From Planomicrobium sp. CPCC 101110 (GTDB taxonomy: Bacteria > Bacillota > Bacilli > Bacillales_A > Planococcaceae): a stretch of 64,000 bases of DNA. Positions 28,709-37,874 of the stretch are shown piece by piece (within the stretch, counting starts at the first letter, position 1; every line of letters starts with the position of its first letter). A program made the translations under genes and the position numbers. The stretch spans positions 434,001-498,000 of the forward strand of contig NZ_VOHD01000006.1 of NCBI RefSeq assembly GCF_007859395.1. The letters run 5' to 3'. The notes beneath the pieces were generated by a model that made no database searches, was not told the origin of the DNA, and worked only from the letters and a program-made list of their open reading frames with translations.

Positions 28709-29266
28709 TTACGCGCGAGAAACGTATGATGAATCTGTTGTGTTGACAATCAGCTTATCGCCTTCATTGATGAAAAACGGCACTTGGACAACAAGCCCAG
28801 TCGACAGCTTAGCCGGTTTTGAACCGCCGCTTGCAGTGTCGCCTTTGATGCCCGGGTCTGTTTCCACCACTTCAAGGACCACCGAATTCGGCAATTCGAC
28901 GCCAAGAACTTCGCCTTGGAATTGAATCACTTGCACTTCCATGTTCTCCTGAAGGAATTTCAATTCATATTCGATATTTTTTTCTGGAATTTCGATTTGG
29001 TCGTATGTTTCTGTATCCATAAATGCATGGGCGTCGCCGCTTGCATACAAGTATTGCATTTTGCGGTTGTCGATTTGCGCTTTCGCTACTTTCTCGCCAG
29101 CGCGGAACGTTTTTTCGGTAACGCTGCCGGTGCGCAGATTGCGCAATTTCGTGCGTACGAAGGCTGCGCCTTTGCCTGGTTTTACGTGCTGGAATTCCAT
29201 AACGCGCCAAATGCCGTTATCCACCTCAATGGTCACGCCTGTTTTAAAATCGTTTACTGAAATCAT
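28709..29266 (-). CDS. efp: Elongation factor P
   Basis: Relieves ribosome stalling at polyproline stretches. 185 residues in three beta-barrel domains. The modification loop is [10 protein letters not shown] with Lys32 at the tip, the residue modified in B. subtilis EF-P; no modification enzyme is in the window. C-terminal [17 protein letters not shown] is typical. ATG start. 18 bases after the peptidase gene, so aroQ-peptidase-efp are probably one transcript. Confidence 0.97.
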   Translation of the reverse strand: MISVNDFKTGVTIEVDNGIWRVMEFQHVKPGKGAAFVRTKLRNLRTGSVTEKTFRAGEKVAKAQIDNRKMQYLYASGDAHAFMDTETYDQIEIPEKNIEYELKFLQENMEVQVIQFQGEVLGVELPNSVVLEVVETDPGIKGDTASGGSKPAKLSTGLVVQVPFFINEGDKLIVNTTDSSYVSRA

Positions 29267-29284
29267 GTAAGTTCCTCCGTTTTG

Positions 29285-30343
29285 TTATAAAATACGTAGC
29301 TCTTTTGTGGAGTTAGTCAATCGTACATTTCCTGACTCGGTTATCAGTATATCATCTTCAATGCGCACTCCGCCAACTCCTGGCAGATAAATTCCCGGTT
29401 CCACGGTCACAGCCATGCCCGGTTCAAGGACCGTCTCTGATTTAGAGGACAGGCCCGGAGCTTCATGCACTTCAAGTCCGATGCCATGGCCTGTGGAATG
29501 ACCGAACGCTTCTCCATAGCCTTTTGATTTGATGTAATCGCGCGCAATGGCGTCTGCTTCGATGCCTGTCATGCCCGGGCCGATTTTTTCAACACCGAGC
29601 ACCTGGGAATCCAGGACGATCTGATAGATTTCCTTTAGCTGTTCGGAAGGCTCGCCAACTGAAACCGTACGGGTGATATCGGAAATATAACCGTTATAAA
29701 GCGCGCCAAAATCGAGGGTCACCATGTCGCCTTGTTCGATCACTTTGTCCGTGGCAACCCCGTGCGGCAATGCAGAACGCACGCCTGAAGCCACAATAAT
29801 GTCAAACGAAGAGGAAGTCGCCCCTTGCTGCCTCATGAAAAATTCAAGTTCATTGGAAACTTCGAGCTCGGTGCGGCCGGCACGGATAAATCCGCAAATA
29901 TGCTCGTAAGCGGCATCGGCAATTTTCGCTGCCTGCTTTAAGATCTCGACCTCATCGGGTGTCTTGATCATGCGGATTTTTTCCACCAGTCCACTGACCG
30001 GCTCCAATTCGGCATCCAGTTTTTCCTGGTATTGAACAAATGTAGCATATGTCATATATTCCTGCTCAAAAGCGATGGTTCCGATGCCATGTCCTTTTGC
30101 GAGTTCCGCCACTTCCTCGAGGAGGCTGGTTTTCGCTTGCACGACTTCAAATTCCGCAGCTTGCGCTGTTGCTTGTTCTGTATAGCGGAAATCAGTGATG
30201 AACCAGGCTTTGTCCTTTGTGACAAGCGCCAGTCCGGCAGATCCTGTAAAGTTCGTTGCATAACGCAAATTATAGCGGCTTGTCACCAGCAAGGCCTCAA
30301 GCTGCTGCTTTTCCATTTCAGTGCGTAGCTTCTGTAATTTCAA
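29285..30343 (-). CDS. M24-family Xaa-Pro peptidase (YqhT-like)
   Basis: Metallopeptidase of the aminopeptidase P/prolidase (pita-bread) family, cleaving X-Pro bonds; intracellular. 352 residues. N-terminal creatinase-like domain (1-125) and a catalytic domain with metal ligands in DFGALYNGYISD, the His of HSTGHGIGLEVHEAPG, VEPGIYLPGVGGVRIEDD. I chose TTG at 30343 since AGGGAGG is nine bases away and the N-terminus (MKLQKLRTEM) matches relatives; the ATG at 30352 touches the ribosome site. With efp adjacent, both act on proline-containing proteins. Confidence 0.9.
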   Translation of the reverse strand: MKLQKLRTEMEKQQLEALLVTSRYNLRYATNFTGSAGLALVTKDKAWFITDFRYTEQATAQAAEFEVVQAKTSLLEEVAELAKGHGIGTIAFEQEYMTYATFVQYQEKLDAELEPVSGLVEKIRMIKTPDEVEILKQAAKIADAAYEHICGFIRAGRTELEVSNELEFFMRQQGATSSSFDIIVASGVRSALPHGVATDKVIEQGDMVTLDFGALYNGYISDITRTVSVGEPSEQLKEIYQIVLDSQVLGVEKIGPGMTGIEADAIARDYIKSKGYGEAFGHSTGHGIGLEVHEAPGLSSKSETVLEPGMAVTVEPGIYLPGVGGVRIEDDILITESGNVRLTNSTKELRIL

Positions 30344-30348
30344 TCTAT

Positions 30349-30789
30349 TCATCCTCCCTGATTCCGTAGTAATAAAGCATGCAAGCCCAGCTTATAAACG
30401 TCTTTGCCAAAACCCGTGATTTGTCCGGCAGCTACCGGCGCTATGTATGAATGGCGGCGGAATTCTTCCCGTTTATAAACATTGGAGATATGTACTTCAA
30501 CAACCGGCACAGGGACCGCTGCAATGGCATCCCGTATTGCGACGCTCGTATGGGTATAGGCCCCGGCGTTCAAGACGATTCCATCAAGCCCGTCGTCTCC
30601 CGCCTGGTGGATCCAATCGATCAGCTCGCCTTCGTGGTTGGATTGCCGGCAAGTCAATTCGATTTTCTGTTCTGCCGCGAATTGAGCGAGCTCAGTTTCC
30701 AGCTCCGCGAGCGTGAACGTTCCATAAGCATCCCTTTCCCGTTTCCCCAACCGGTTCAAATTGGGGCCATTCAAACATAACACACGCAT
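30349..30789 (-). CDS. aroQ: Type II 3-dehydroquinate dehydratase
   Basis: Third step of the shikimate pathway. 146 residues. Active-site loop GPNLNRLGKRERDAYG with Arg and Tyr, NAGAYTHTS, and VEVHISNVYKREEFRRHS containing the catalytic His. The ATG at 30789 has AAAGGAGTG upstream; the longer frame (31 more codons) has no ribosome site. aroK lies 9 kb away, in another unit. Confidence 0.95.
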   Translation of the reverse strand: MRVLCLNGPNLNRLGKRERDAYGTFTLAELETELAQFAAEQKIELTCRQSNHEGELIDWIHQAGDDGLDGIVLNAGAYTHTSVAIRDAIAAVPVPVVEVHISNVYKREEFRRHSYIAPVAAGQITGFGKDVYKLGLHALLLRNQGG

Positions 30790-30888
30790 TTCGCCACTCC
30801 TTTCAATCACATACTTCCTCATTTTATCATACGACAAAAATCGAGCAACTATTACAAAAAGATCAGGCCGGCTATCTTTCAAAACAGA

Positions 30889-30918
30889 TAAAAAGCGCGG
30901 CGGCCAAGGCCGTCGCGC
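30889..30918 (-). terminator. Terminator of nrdJ
   Basis: 11-base GC-rich stem (30895-30905 with 30908-30918, one mismatch), followed by TTTTT on the minus strand, 14 bases after the nrdJ stop. Confidence 0.85.
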
Positions 30919-30931
30919 ATTAAAGAATGGA

Positions 30932-33490
30932 TCAAAGTCCGCATTTCAGTTGGGCATTGCAGTTGGTGCAGGTGTTGCAGCCGCCCATTTCTTCAACTGT
31001 CCCTTTTCGGCAGACCGGACATGTGTCGCCCACTTCCGAACCGATCGTGACATTTGTTGAGCGCAAATCCTGGATGGTATCAATAAGGACGATTGGCCGT
31101 TTCGATGAAGCTTCTTCTTTGGGCTCATCTTCAAATGAGTTTTCTTCCGCTTTCAGCGTAAGGACCTGAGAATCACGGCTGCCATCGACATAAACCGTAC
31201 CGCCTTTTGCTCCGCCTTTGTATAGGCGCTCATAGACGCCTTCCACTTGCTCGACCGTGTAGCCGCGAGGTGCGTTCACCGTTTTCGAAATGGAAGAGTC
31301 GATCCAGCGCTGGATAATGCACTGGACATCCGCATGTGCTTCCGGCGCCAAGTCCATGGAGGTGACAAATGCTTTCGGCAGGTTTTCTTCATCCGCTTCC
31401 GGATTGTTCTTCAAGTATTCACGGACAATATCCGCTTTCACCTCGATGAATTTGCCAAGGCGGCCGCTGCGGTAATACGTGAAAGAATAATATGGTTCAA
31501 GACCGGTCGATACACCGACCATCGTTCCTGTCGAGCCGGTTGGCGCAACCGTCAACAAATGAGAGTTGCGGATCCCTTTTTGGAGCACCGCTTCGCGGAT
31601 ATGCTCCGGCATGCCCTGCATAAAACCGGTTTCCGTAAAGGCTTTGCGGAGCGCCGCTGTTTCTTCGTCGGTCTTGCCAGCCAGGAACGGGAAGCTGCCG
31701 CGTTCTACCGCAAGCTCAGTGGATTCTTCATACGCAGCAGCCGCGATGGTTTTGAAGATTTCATCCACCAACTGGTTGCCTTCCGGCGAGCCGTATTCTT
31801 TATCGCAATAAATGAGCAAATCTGCCAAGCCCATGACGCCGAGCCCTACCCGGCGTTCGCCAAGCGCCTGGATGCGGTTTTCTTCCAGGAAGTAAGGCGT
31901 TGCGTCAATAACGTTGTCCTGCATGCGCACTCCGACGCGAACCGTTTCTTTCAACGCTTCAAAATCGACCTGCTTTGTTTTGGCATCGGCGAATTGCGCC
32001 AGGTTGACTGCGGCCAAGTTGCAGACCGAGTAAGGCGCCAGGGGCTGTTCGCCGCAAGGATTGGTCGCAACCACTTTCTGGCCGTATGCCTTTGCATTCG
32101 TTTTGTCATTGGCGTTATCGATAAAGAAAATGCCCGGTTCAGCTGAATAAGTTGCGCAGACATTGATCAAGTTCCACAAATTGCGCGCTTTCATCGTCCG
32201 GTACGTACGGACTCTATGGCCCATTTTTTCCCATTCGCGCACATCGCCGACCTCATGCCATTGTTCATTGTAAATGGCCATTTCTTCCGGTGAATAGGAT
32301 TCGACTGCCGGAAAGCGCAATTCGAAATCGGCGTCTTCCTCGACCGCCTTCATAAAATCATCTGTTAGTGTGACTGAGATGTTTGCGCCTGTCAGAAACT
32401 CTTCATTATGGACTGAATGAGTTCCGCCATCGCGCAATTTCGTTTCGGCATCTTGCATGATTTTCGCATTAAAGCCGCCCATCCCGGGAATTGCCCGGTA
32501 ATTGAGGATTCCCTGGTACATGGCATCTTCCTGCTGAGTCAGCGGCTTGAACTTCAGCTTGTCCTGCGCCAGCTTCTTGATCGTTTCATCTTCGGAGTTT
32601 TCGATCAGATACCGAAGAATGCGCGGATTTTGCATTTTGGAAATAATGAATTCCGCAATATCCGGATGCCAGTCGGCGAGCATGATCATCTGGGCGCCGC
32701 GGCGGGATCCGCCTTGCTCAACCAAATGCGTCAACTTCGCGATATCGTCCAGCCAGGAAACGGAACCTGATGATTTTCCGTTAACTCCGCGGGCGAGCGT
32801 ATTGCGCGGACGAAGCGTCGAACCATTCGTCCCGACACCGCCGCCGCGTGACATGATTTCCATCACTTGTTTGCGGTGATCGGAAATGCCTTCTCGCGAA
32901 TCCGCAACAAATGGCATGACGTAGCAGTTGAAATACGTAACGTCTGTATCCGCACCCGCTCCATAAAGAACACGGCCAGCTGGAATGAATTTCAATCCGA
33001 CCAGCTGCTCATAAAATTTCCCGAACCAATGCTGCCGTTTTTCAGGCGTTTTTTCCACAGAAGCAAGGCCCGTCGCATTGCGTTTGGCAATTTGTTCATA
33101 ATAGACTTCCATCGGCTTTTCGATCACATCAAGAGGCCGTGAAACAATGCCGGTTTCCTGTTCTTCCGGTTTGTCAATCGCGCTTCTGTAGTCTTCCTCG
33201 ATCCAAACCCGCGCTTTGTTCGCTGCTTTATCAAGCGATACGATGAAGCCTAGTCCCCGAGCTGGGAATTTCGGATCTTCCTTTACTGTCAACACGACAA
33301 AATCGCCCGCTTTTAACGTCTTTTTTTCCGTGTCTTTGAACGAATACCGGTCGATCATGACCAGACGCGAAACCCCTTTATGGGTAATTTTCATATCCGG
33401 TGTCACCGCATGGACTTGCGGAAAAGATTTGATATCCTCATTCAAAGAACCGGCATCAAGTGTGTATTCAGATTTTGTTACAGAAACCAT
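30932..33490 (-). CDS. nrdJ: Adenosylcobalamin-dependent (class II) ribonucleotide reductase
   Basis: Makes deoxyribonucleotides using a thiyl radical generated from coenzyme B12, without oxygen. 852 residues, monomeric-type. Core motifs TNPCGEQPLAPYSVCNLAA (catalytic Cys region and radical-site neighbours) and VAPTGSTGTMVGVSTGLEP are clear; the C-terminus has CPVCRKG ... CNTCTNC, a zinc/redox Cys cluster used to reduce the active site. ATG start with AAGGAGG. Monocistronic, with NrdR boxes in its promoter. A second B12 enzyme, MutAB, is in this window. Confidence 0.96.
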   Translation of the reverse strand: MVSVTKSEYTLDAGSLNEDIKSFPQVHAVTPDMKITHKGVSRLVMIDRYSFKDTEKKTLKAGDFVVLTVKEDPKFPARGLGFIVSLDKAANKARVWIEEDYRSAIDKPEEQETGIVSRPLDVIEKPMEVYYEQIAKRNATGLASVEKTPEKRQHWFGKFYEQLVGLKFIPAGRVLYGAGADTDVTYFNCYVMPFVADSREGISDHRKQVMEIMSRGGGVGTNGSTLRPRNTLARGVNGKSSGSVSWLDDIAKLTHLVEQGGSRRGAQMIMLADWHPDIAEFIISKMQNPRILRYLIENSEDETIKKLAQDKLKFKPLTQQEDAMYQGILNYRAIPGMGGFNAKIMQDAETKLRDGGTHSVHNEEFLTGANISVTLTDDFMKAVEEDADFELRFPAVESYSPEEMAIYNEQWHEVGDVREWEKMGHRVRTYRTMKARNLWNLINVCATYSAEPGIFFIDNANDKTNAKAYGQKVVATNPCGEQPLAPYSVCNLAAVNLAQFADAKTKQVDFEALKETVRVGVRMQDNVIDATPYFLEENRIQALGERRVGLGVMGLADLLIYCDKEYGSPEGNQLVDEIFKTIAAAAYEESTELAVERGSFPFLAGKTDEETAALRKAFTETGFMQGMPEHIREAVLQKGIRNSHLLTVAPTGSTGTMVGVSTGLEPYYSFTYYRSGRLGKFIEVKADIVREYLKNNPEADEENLPKAFVTSMDLAPEAHADVQCIIQRWIDSSISKTVNAPRGYTVEQVEGVYERLYKGGAKGGTVYVDGSRDSQVLTLKAEENSFEDEPKEEASSKRPIVLIDTIQDLRSTNVTIGSEVGDTCPVCRKGTVEEMGGCNTCTNCNAQLKCGL

Positions 33491-33524
33491 TTGACAATTC
33501 CTCCTTCATGTTATATGGAGTCAA

Positions 33525-33572
33525 ACACTATATATAGTATTTCTACAGTTCCCATGATACTATATATTGAAA
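33525..33572 (-). promoter_or_regulatory. Two NrdR boxes at the nrdJ promoter
   Basis: ACACTATATATAGTAT (33525-33540) and ATACTATATATTGAAA (33557-33572) match the NrdR consensus, 32 bases apart (three helical turns), as NrdR sites usually are. A promoter TTGCCG-18-TATAGT on the minus strand overlaps the second box. Predicts repression by NrdR-dATP. Confidence 0.85.
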
Positions 33573-33838
33573 CTTTTTGAAACGGCAAATTTATGTACAG
33601 GTTATCTCCGGTTCAGCAAAAGCTTTTGGCACCAAGGGTTCGGCTTTGTTCCCCCGCTCCAAAATGATCCAAAAGGCTTGAACAGCTCCACTATTTTCCT
33701 TTTAAAACTGCTTCGGGCGATATTTATGTTTACATATTATTTTTATTATACACTTTCATCGGTATGCATATTTTATGAGGAATAGAGATTGAATTCACAG
33801 GATTGCCCCCAAATTCTGCATTAAGTGCAACAAAGCCA
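33573..33838. other. Gap between the nrdJ and rhodanese promoters
   Basis: 266 bases with no ORF that has a ribosome site, no clear hairpin and no repeat I recognise. Confidence 0.6.
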
Positions 33839-33868
33839 TTGAATAACCGATGCCCCTTCTTTTATAAT
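33839..33868 (+). promoter_or_regulatory. Promoter of the rhodanese-like gene
   Basis: TTGAAT (33839-33844), 18-base spacer, perfect TATAAT (33863-33868), 28 bases before the start codon. Confidence 0.7.
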
Positions 33869-33896
33869 GAAGAGAGAATAGAAAGGGGCAAGAACA

Positions 33897-34280
33897 TTGG
33901 ATTTTCTGTACAGCATTTTAATTGCTTTGCTTGTAGTGGTCATATTTGCGTTGATCTCCTATTTCCGCGTCAAGAAAGCTGTTACAACTCTTAACCAAGA
34001 ACAATTTATCGAAGGCTACCGAAAAGCTCAGCTAATCGATGTCCGGGAAGCGAAAGACTTCGCTGCTGGCCACATTTTAGGGGCCCGCAACATTCCTCAA
34101 ACTCAATTGCGCCAGCGCTATAAAGAAATCCGGGCTGACAAGCCGGTGTATTTATACGATCAAAACGGAGCACGCAGCGGACGCGTTGCACTTTTCCTGA
34201 AGAAAAAAGGCTATAACCAGCTCTATCAACTGCAAGGCGGGTTCAAGCAATGGACCGGCAAAATCAAATCCAAATCATAA
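33897..34280 (+). CDS. yqhL: Membrane-anchored rhodanese-like protein without catalytic Cys
   Basis: 127 residues: an N-terminal membrane helix (about 4-22) and a rhodanese domain (about 33-124) with LIDVREAKDFAAGHILGARN and a C-terminal LQGGFKQW. The active-site loop, usually C-x-x-G-x-R-S, reads YDQNGARSGR, so residue 88 is Asp rather than the sulfur-carrying Cys; classic sulfurtransferase activity is unlikely. Start TTG with AAAGGGG nine bases upstream. Single gene with its own promoter and terminator. The name follows similarity to B. subtilis YqhL, whose role is unclear to me. Confidence 0.88.
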   Translation: MDFLYSILIALLVVVIFALISYFRVKKAVTTLNQEQFIEGYRKAQLIDVREAKDFAAGHILGARNIPQTQLRQRYKEIRADKPVYLYDQNGARSGRVALFLKKKGYNQLYQLQGGFKQWTGKIKSKS

Positions 34281-34287
34281 GTACGCA

Positions 34288-34318
34288 GAGCCTTTCCATA
34301 ACGGGAGGGCTTTTTCTC
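34288..34318 (+). terminator. Terminator of the rhodanese-like gene
   Basis: Nine-base stem (34290-34298 with 34304-34312, two G-U pairs), then TTTTT. Ten bases after the stop. Confidence 0.85.
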
Positions 34319-34379
34319 TGCCCTCACGCAGTCATATCAGCCATAACGCAGAGCGGAGAATTCGTTATCGAAAGAAAAA

Positions 34380-34430
34380 AACATTGTTTTGAAATATTTG
34401 TTTTTGATTTTAGTATTTTATAACAATGTT
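34380..34430. repeat. AT-rich inverted repeat
   Basis: AACATTGTT (34380-34388) and AACAATGTT (34422-34430) flank 33 very AT-rich bases. No T-tail of terminator type. Possible protein-binding or cruciform site; function unknown. Confidence 0.35.
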
Positions 34431-34483
34431 CTTTTGGTCTATGCAGGGAAAACCTTCCGGAACAACAAACGAATCCAAAAACA

Positions 34484-34516
34484 GGACAAAAAAAGACCCT
34501 GACATCGCCAGAGTCT
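34484..34516 (-). terminator. Terminator of the orphan ORF
   Basis: Interrupted stem AGAC-CTG/CAG-GTCT (34494-34516), followed by seven T on the minus strand, 20 bases after the stop. Confidence 0.8.
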
Positions 34517-34535
34517 GTATCTTTCAATATATTAT

Positions 34536-34862
34536 TCAAGCCTTCAATCTATATCGTTCAATATGTTTCAATTTCATATTCGCGGCCACTACCTCTTCCA
34601 ATTCCGCAATATTGACTTTGGGATTGGCGGGATCGAATACTGTGGAGATGTAGCTTACCACAAATGAGTATGTAGCTTTAAGCCGGAAGTTTTGATAATC
34701 AGCGGAGTCTTCGGTCGTTGTCCAGTAGAACGTATTGTCGTCTGCATCTGTCAAAGCAACCACACGAAGTTTGCCATTTTTAAAACAAGATGAAAACTCC
34801 AAATTCTTGGTATATCGCTTTCCTTTTTCGAACCCATTCACTTCATTGATTGCAAGCACCAT
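34536..34862 (-). CDS. Uncharacterised 108-residue protein
   Basis: I do not recognise the family. 108 residues from the ATG at 34862 (AGAGGTGG six bases upstream; the ATG at 34883 has no ribosome site). No signal peptide or membrane helix; the alternating hydrophobic segments (LEFSSCFKNG, KLRVVALTDADDNTFYWTT) suggest a beta-rich, possibly OB- or SH3-like fold, ending in a helix (NIAELEEVVAANMKLKH) with a basic tail. It has its own promoter with a LexA-like palindrome, and its own terminator, so it is likely a real, regulated single gene. An SOS role is inference. Confidence 0.75.
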   Translation of the reverse strand: MVLAINEVNGFEKGKRYTKNLEFSSCFKNGKLRVVALTDADDNTFYWTTTEDSADYQNFRLKATYSFVVSYISTVFDPANPKVNIAELEEVVAANMKLKHIERYRLKA

Positions 34863-34898
34863 CGAAATCCACCTCTTTCCCATAGTGTGTACACTTTT

Positions 34899-34928
34899 AA
34901 TATATCAGAACCTATGTTCTATTTGCAA
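34899..34928 (-). promoter_or_regulatory. Promoter with LexA-like operator for the 108-residue ORF
   Basis: On the minus strand TTGCAA (34928-34923), 18-base spacer, TATATT (34904-34899). The spacer contains the palindrome AGAACCTATGTTCT (34907-34920), whose GAAC-N4-GTTC core is that of Gram-positive LexA/DinR boxes. A repressor bound here would block RNA polymerase. Confidence 0.55.
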
Positions 34929-34976
34929 CAAAAACGCTCAAATAAATCAAACTTTATCATATTTTCTGTAAAATTG

Positions 34977-35014
34977 AAAAAAGGCGCCCCAAAATCTTTC
35001 GTGGGGCGCCTTTT
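34977..35014 (-). terminator. Terminator of the gcv operon
   Basis: Very stable stem AAAGGCGCCCC/GGGGCGCCTTT with a 12-base loop, T-run on both sides (usable on both strands). Follows the gcvPB stop. Confidence 0.93.
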
Positions 35015-35023
35015 TGCCTTCTC

Positions 35024-36487
35024 TTATTCAGCTTTCGTGTAGCGCAATACCGGTTTCCGTGCAGCTTTCGCTTCATCCAGACGGCTGATGACCGTTGTAT
35101 GCGGTGCATTTTGGACAATCTCCGGATTGTCTTCTACTTCTTTGGCGATCTGGATCATCGCATCGATAAACGCATCCAATGTTTCCTTGGATTCTGTTTC
35201 AGTCGGCTCGATCATCATGCCTTCTTCAACATTCAGCGGGAAGTAGATTGTTGGCGGGTGGTAGCCAAAGTCCAGCAACCGTTTTGCCATATCCAGGGTC
35301 CGCACGCCTAATTTTTTCTGGCGGCGGCCGCTAAGAACGAATTCGTGCTTGCAGTGGCGGTCATACGGCAAATCGAAATGAGGCGCCAGCCTGCGCATCA
35401 TGTAGTTAGCGTTCAACACAGCGTATTCCGTTACCGCTTTTAAGCCGTCCGGCCCCATGGAACGGATATACGTATAAGCTCGGACGTTGATGCCGAAGTT
35501 TCCATAGAATGGTTTGACTCGTCCGATCGATTCTGGACGGTCGTATTCGAACGTCAATCCTTCTGCCGTTTTTACTAAAACCGGTTTTGGCAGATAAGGA
35601 ATCAAATCTTTTTTCACGCCAACCGGACCAGATCCAGGTCCGCCGCCGCCATGAGGGCCAGTGAACGTTTTGTGCAAGTTCAAGTGGACCACATCAAAGC
35701 CCATGTCTCCCGGACGAGCTTTTGACATAACCGCATTCAAGTTGGCGCCGTCATAATACAATTTGCCGCCCACTTCGTGGATGATGGCAGCCATTTCAAG
35801 GATTTGCTCTTCGAAAAGGCCAAGCGTGTTCGGATTAGTCAGCATCAAAGCGGCTGTGTCAGGACCGACCACGCGCTTCAAATCTTCCAGATCGACCAAA
35901 CCTTGTTCGTTCGATTTCACCGTAATCGTTTCAAAACCAGCTACCGTGGCAGAGGCAGGATTGGTGCCATGTGCGGAATCGGGAACGATAACTTTTGTAC
36001 GGTTCATGTCGCCTCTTGCTTCGTGGTAAGCGCGGATCATCATAAGGCCTGTCCACTCACCGTGTGCGCCTGCAGCCGGCTGCAGAGTCACTTCATCCAT
36101 GCCCGTGATTTCTTTCAAATGCTCCTGCAAATCAAACAGCAGTTCCATCGCGCCCTGTACAGTCGATTCATCCTGCAGCGGGTGGATGTTGGCGAATCCC
36201 GGGAAACGCGCTACCGTTTCGTTGATTTTCGGATTGTATTTCATCGTGCACGATCCAAGCGGATAGAATCCGGAATCGACGCCATGGTTGCGTTTTGACA
36301 AAGCCGTATAATGGCGCATAATATCGAGTTCAGAAACTTCCGGCAGGCCAGCCGCTTCTTCACGCACTAAATCTTGCGGCAAAACTTGGGTCAAATCGAT
36401 TTCAGGTACATCAAGGGTCGGCAAGCTATAGCCAACGCGGCCTTCTTTTGTCATTTCAAAAATGAGCGGTTGATTGTCTTTATGCAT
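35024..36487 (-). CDS. gcvPB: Glycine dehydrogenase (decarboxylating) subunit 2
   Basis: PLP-containing half of the P-protein of the glycine cleavage system. 487 residues. The PLP Lys is in [34 protein letters not shown] and [11 protein letters not shown] are further signatures. The ATG at 36487 lies inside the end of gcvPA (8-base overlap); the longer frame upstream is antiparallel to nothing useful and has no ribosome site. In Bacillales the P-protein is split in two genes, as here. Last gene of gcvT-gcvPA-gcvPB. Confidence 0.95.
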   Translation of the reverse strand: MHKDNQPLIFEMTKEGRVGYSLPTLDVPEIDLTQVLPQDLVREEAAGLPEVSELDIMRHYTALSKRNHGVDSGFYPLGSCTMKYNPKINETVARFPGFANIHPLQDESTVQGAMELLFDLQEHLKEITGMDEVTLQPAAGAHGEWTGLMMIRAYHEARGDMNRTKVIVPDSAHGTNPASATVAGFETITVKSNEQGLVDLEDLKRVVGPDTAALMLTNPNTLGLFEEQILEMAAIIHEVGGKLYYDGANLNAVMSKARPGDMGFDVVHLNLHKTFTGPHGGGGPGSGPVGVKKDLIPYLPKPVLVKTAEGLTFEYDRPESIGRVKPFYGNFGINVRAYTYIRSMGPDGLKAVTEYAVLNANYMMRRLAPHFDLPYDRHCKHEFVLSGRRQKKLGVRTLDMAKRLLDFGYHPPTIYFPLNVEEGMMIEPTETESKETLDAFIDAMIQIAKEVEDNPEIVQNAPHTTVISRLDEAKAARKPVLRYTKAE

Positions 36488-37847
36488 GAGTAGCCCCCAC
36501 TTTCTGCACTGCCGCAGCCAAAACCTGCACAAATGCATCGATTTCTTCTTTTGTCCGCTGTTCTGTCACAGCAACTAACACATGTCCGGCAAATTCTTCA
36601 TAGCTGCGGCCAAGGTCATAGCCGCCGATGATGCCTTGCTCCAATAATGCGGCATTCAGTTCACGGACAGGTGAATTTACCTTGACGACGATTTCATTGA
36701 AATGAGCGCCTTCAAAAGCAACATCAAAACCGGCTTTTTTCAATTGCTGCTTCATGTAATGGGTTTTTGTGATATTTTGGATAGCCATTTCTTTTGTGCC
36801 CACTTTTCCAAGGGCCGTCATGGCCACAGATGCCGCAAGGGCATTCAACGCTTGGTTCGAGCAGATGTTCGAAGTCGCTTTGTCGCGGCGGATATGCTGT
36901 TCGCGCGCTTGCAGCGTCAACACGAAACCGCGGCGCCCGTCTTCATCCGTCGTTTCTCCGACCAATCGGCCTGGAACTTTGCGCATCAAAGCTTTGGTCA
37001 CGGCGAAATATCCGCAATGCGGCCCACCGAACGCTTCGGCAATACCGAATGGCTGTGCATCGCCGACCGTAATGTCCGCTCCAAGCTTGCCTGGAGGCGT
37101 CAATGCGCCCAGTGCGAGCGGGTTGGCAGAAACTGCGAACAAAGCGCCTGCTCCATGAATGACTGGCTCCAATTCTTTCAAGTTTTCCACTTGCCCGAAA
37201 AAGTTCGGGTATTGGATCATGACAGCAGCTACATTTTCATTGATCATTTCTTTTAGCGCTTCTAAATCGGTATGGCCATCTTTCAATGGAATTTCTTCCA
37301 CTTCAATGGATTGGCCCAGTGCATATGTGCGGACAACGTCACGGGATTCAGGGTGGACTGCACGGGAAACAAGGATTTTCTTGCGGCGCGTATGGCCGGC
37401 TGCCAGCATTCCCGCTTCGGCCAATGCCGTTCCGCCGTCATACATTGAGGAGTTTGCCAAATCCATGCCGGTAAGCTCACTGATCATGGTCTGGAATTCA
37501 AAAATCGCCTGCAATTCGCCTTGGGAGATTTCCGGCTGGTAAGGCGTATACGCCGTATAGAATTCCGAACGGGAAATAACATGGTCTACGATGATCGGCT
37601 TGTAGTGGTCATAGACACCCGCCCCTAAAAATGAAGCAAAACGGTTCGTATCGGCATTTTTCGCAGCCAACTGAGCCAACTCTTTTGTAAGTGAAGATTC
37701 AGACTTTGCAGGCTTGATGTTGTATTCGCCTTTGAAACGGACCTTCTCCGGTATATCGGCAAACAATTCATCGATTGACTGAATGCCAATTGCATCCAGC
37801 ATTTCTTTTTCGTCTTGAGACGTCATTGGTAAATAGCGATGTTTCAT
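36480..37847 (-). CDS. gcvPA: Glycine dehydrogenase (decarboxylating) subunit 1
   Basis: N-terminal half of the split P-protein, pairing with GcvPB. 455 residues from the ATG at 37847 (AAAAGGGG about ten bases upstream; the TTG seven codons earlier has none). [20 protein letters not shown] at the N-terminus, [12 protein letters not shown], and GPHCGYFAV mid-protein are family features. It lies 27 bases after gcvT and overlaps gcvPB. Confidence 0.95.
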   Translation of the reverse strand: MKHRYLPMTSQDEKEMLDAIGIQSIDELFADIPEKVRFKGEYNIKPAKSESSLTKELAQLAAKNADTNRFASFLGAGVYDHYKPIIVDHVISRSEFYTAYTPYQPEISQGELQAIFEFQTMISELTGMDLANSSMYDGGTALAEAGMLAAGHTRRKKILVSRAVHPESRDVVRTYALGQSIEVEEIPLKDGHTDLEALKEMINENVAAVMIQYPNFFGQVENLKELEPVIHGAGALFAVSANPLALGALTPPGKLGADITVGDAQPFGIAEAFGGPHCGYFAVTKALMRKVPGRLVGETTDEDGRRGFVLTLQAREQHIRRDKATSNICSNQALNALAASVAMTALGKVGTKEMAIQNITKTHYMKQQLKKAGFDVAFEGAHFNEIVVKVNSPVRELNAALLEQGIIGGYDLGRSYEEFAGHVLVAVTEQRTKEEIDAFVQVLAAAVQKVGATHA

Positions 37848-37874
37848 CGAGTGCTGTCCCCTTTTCAAATTAGT

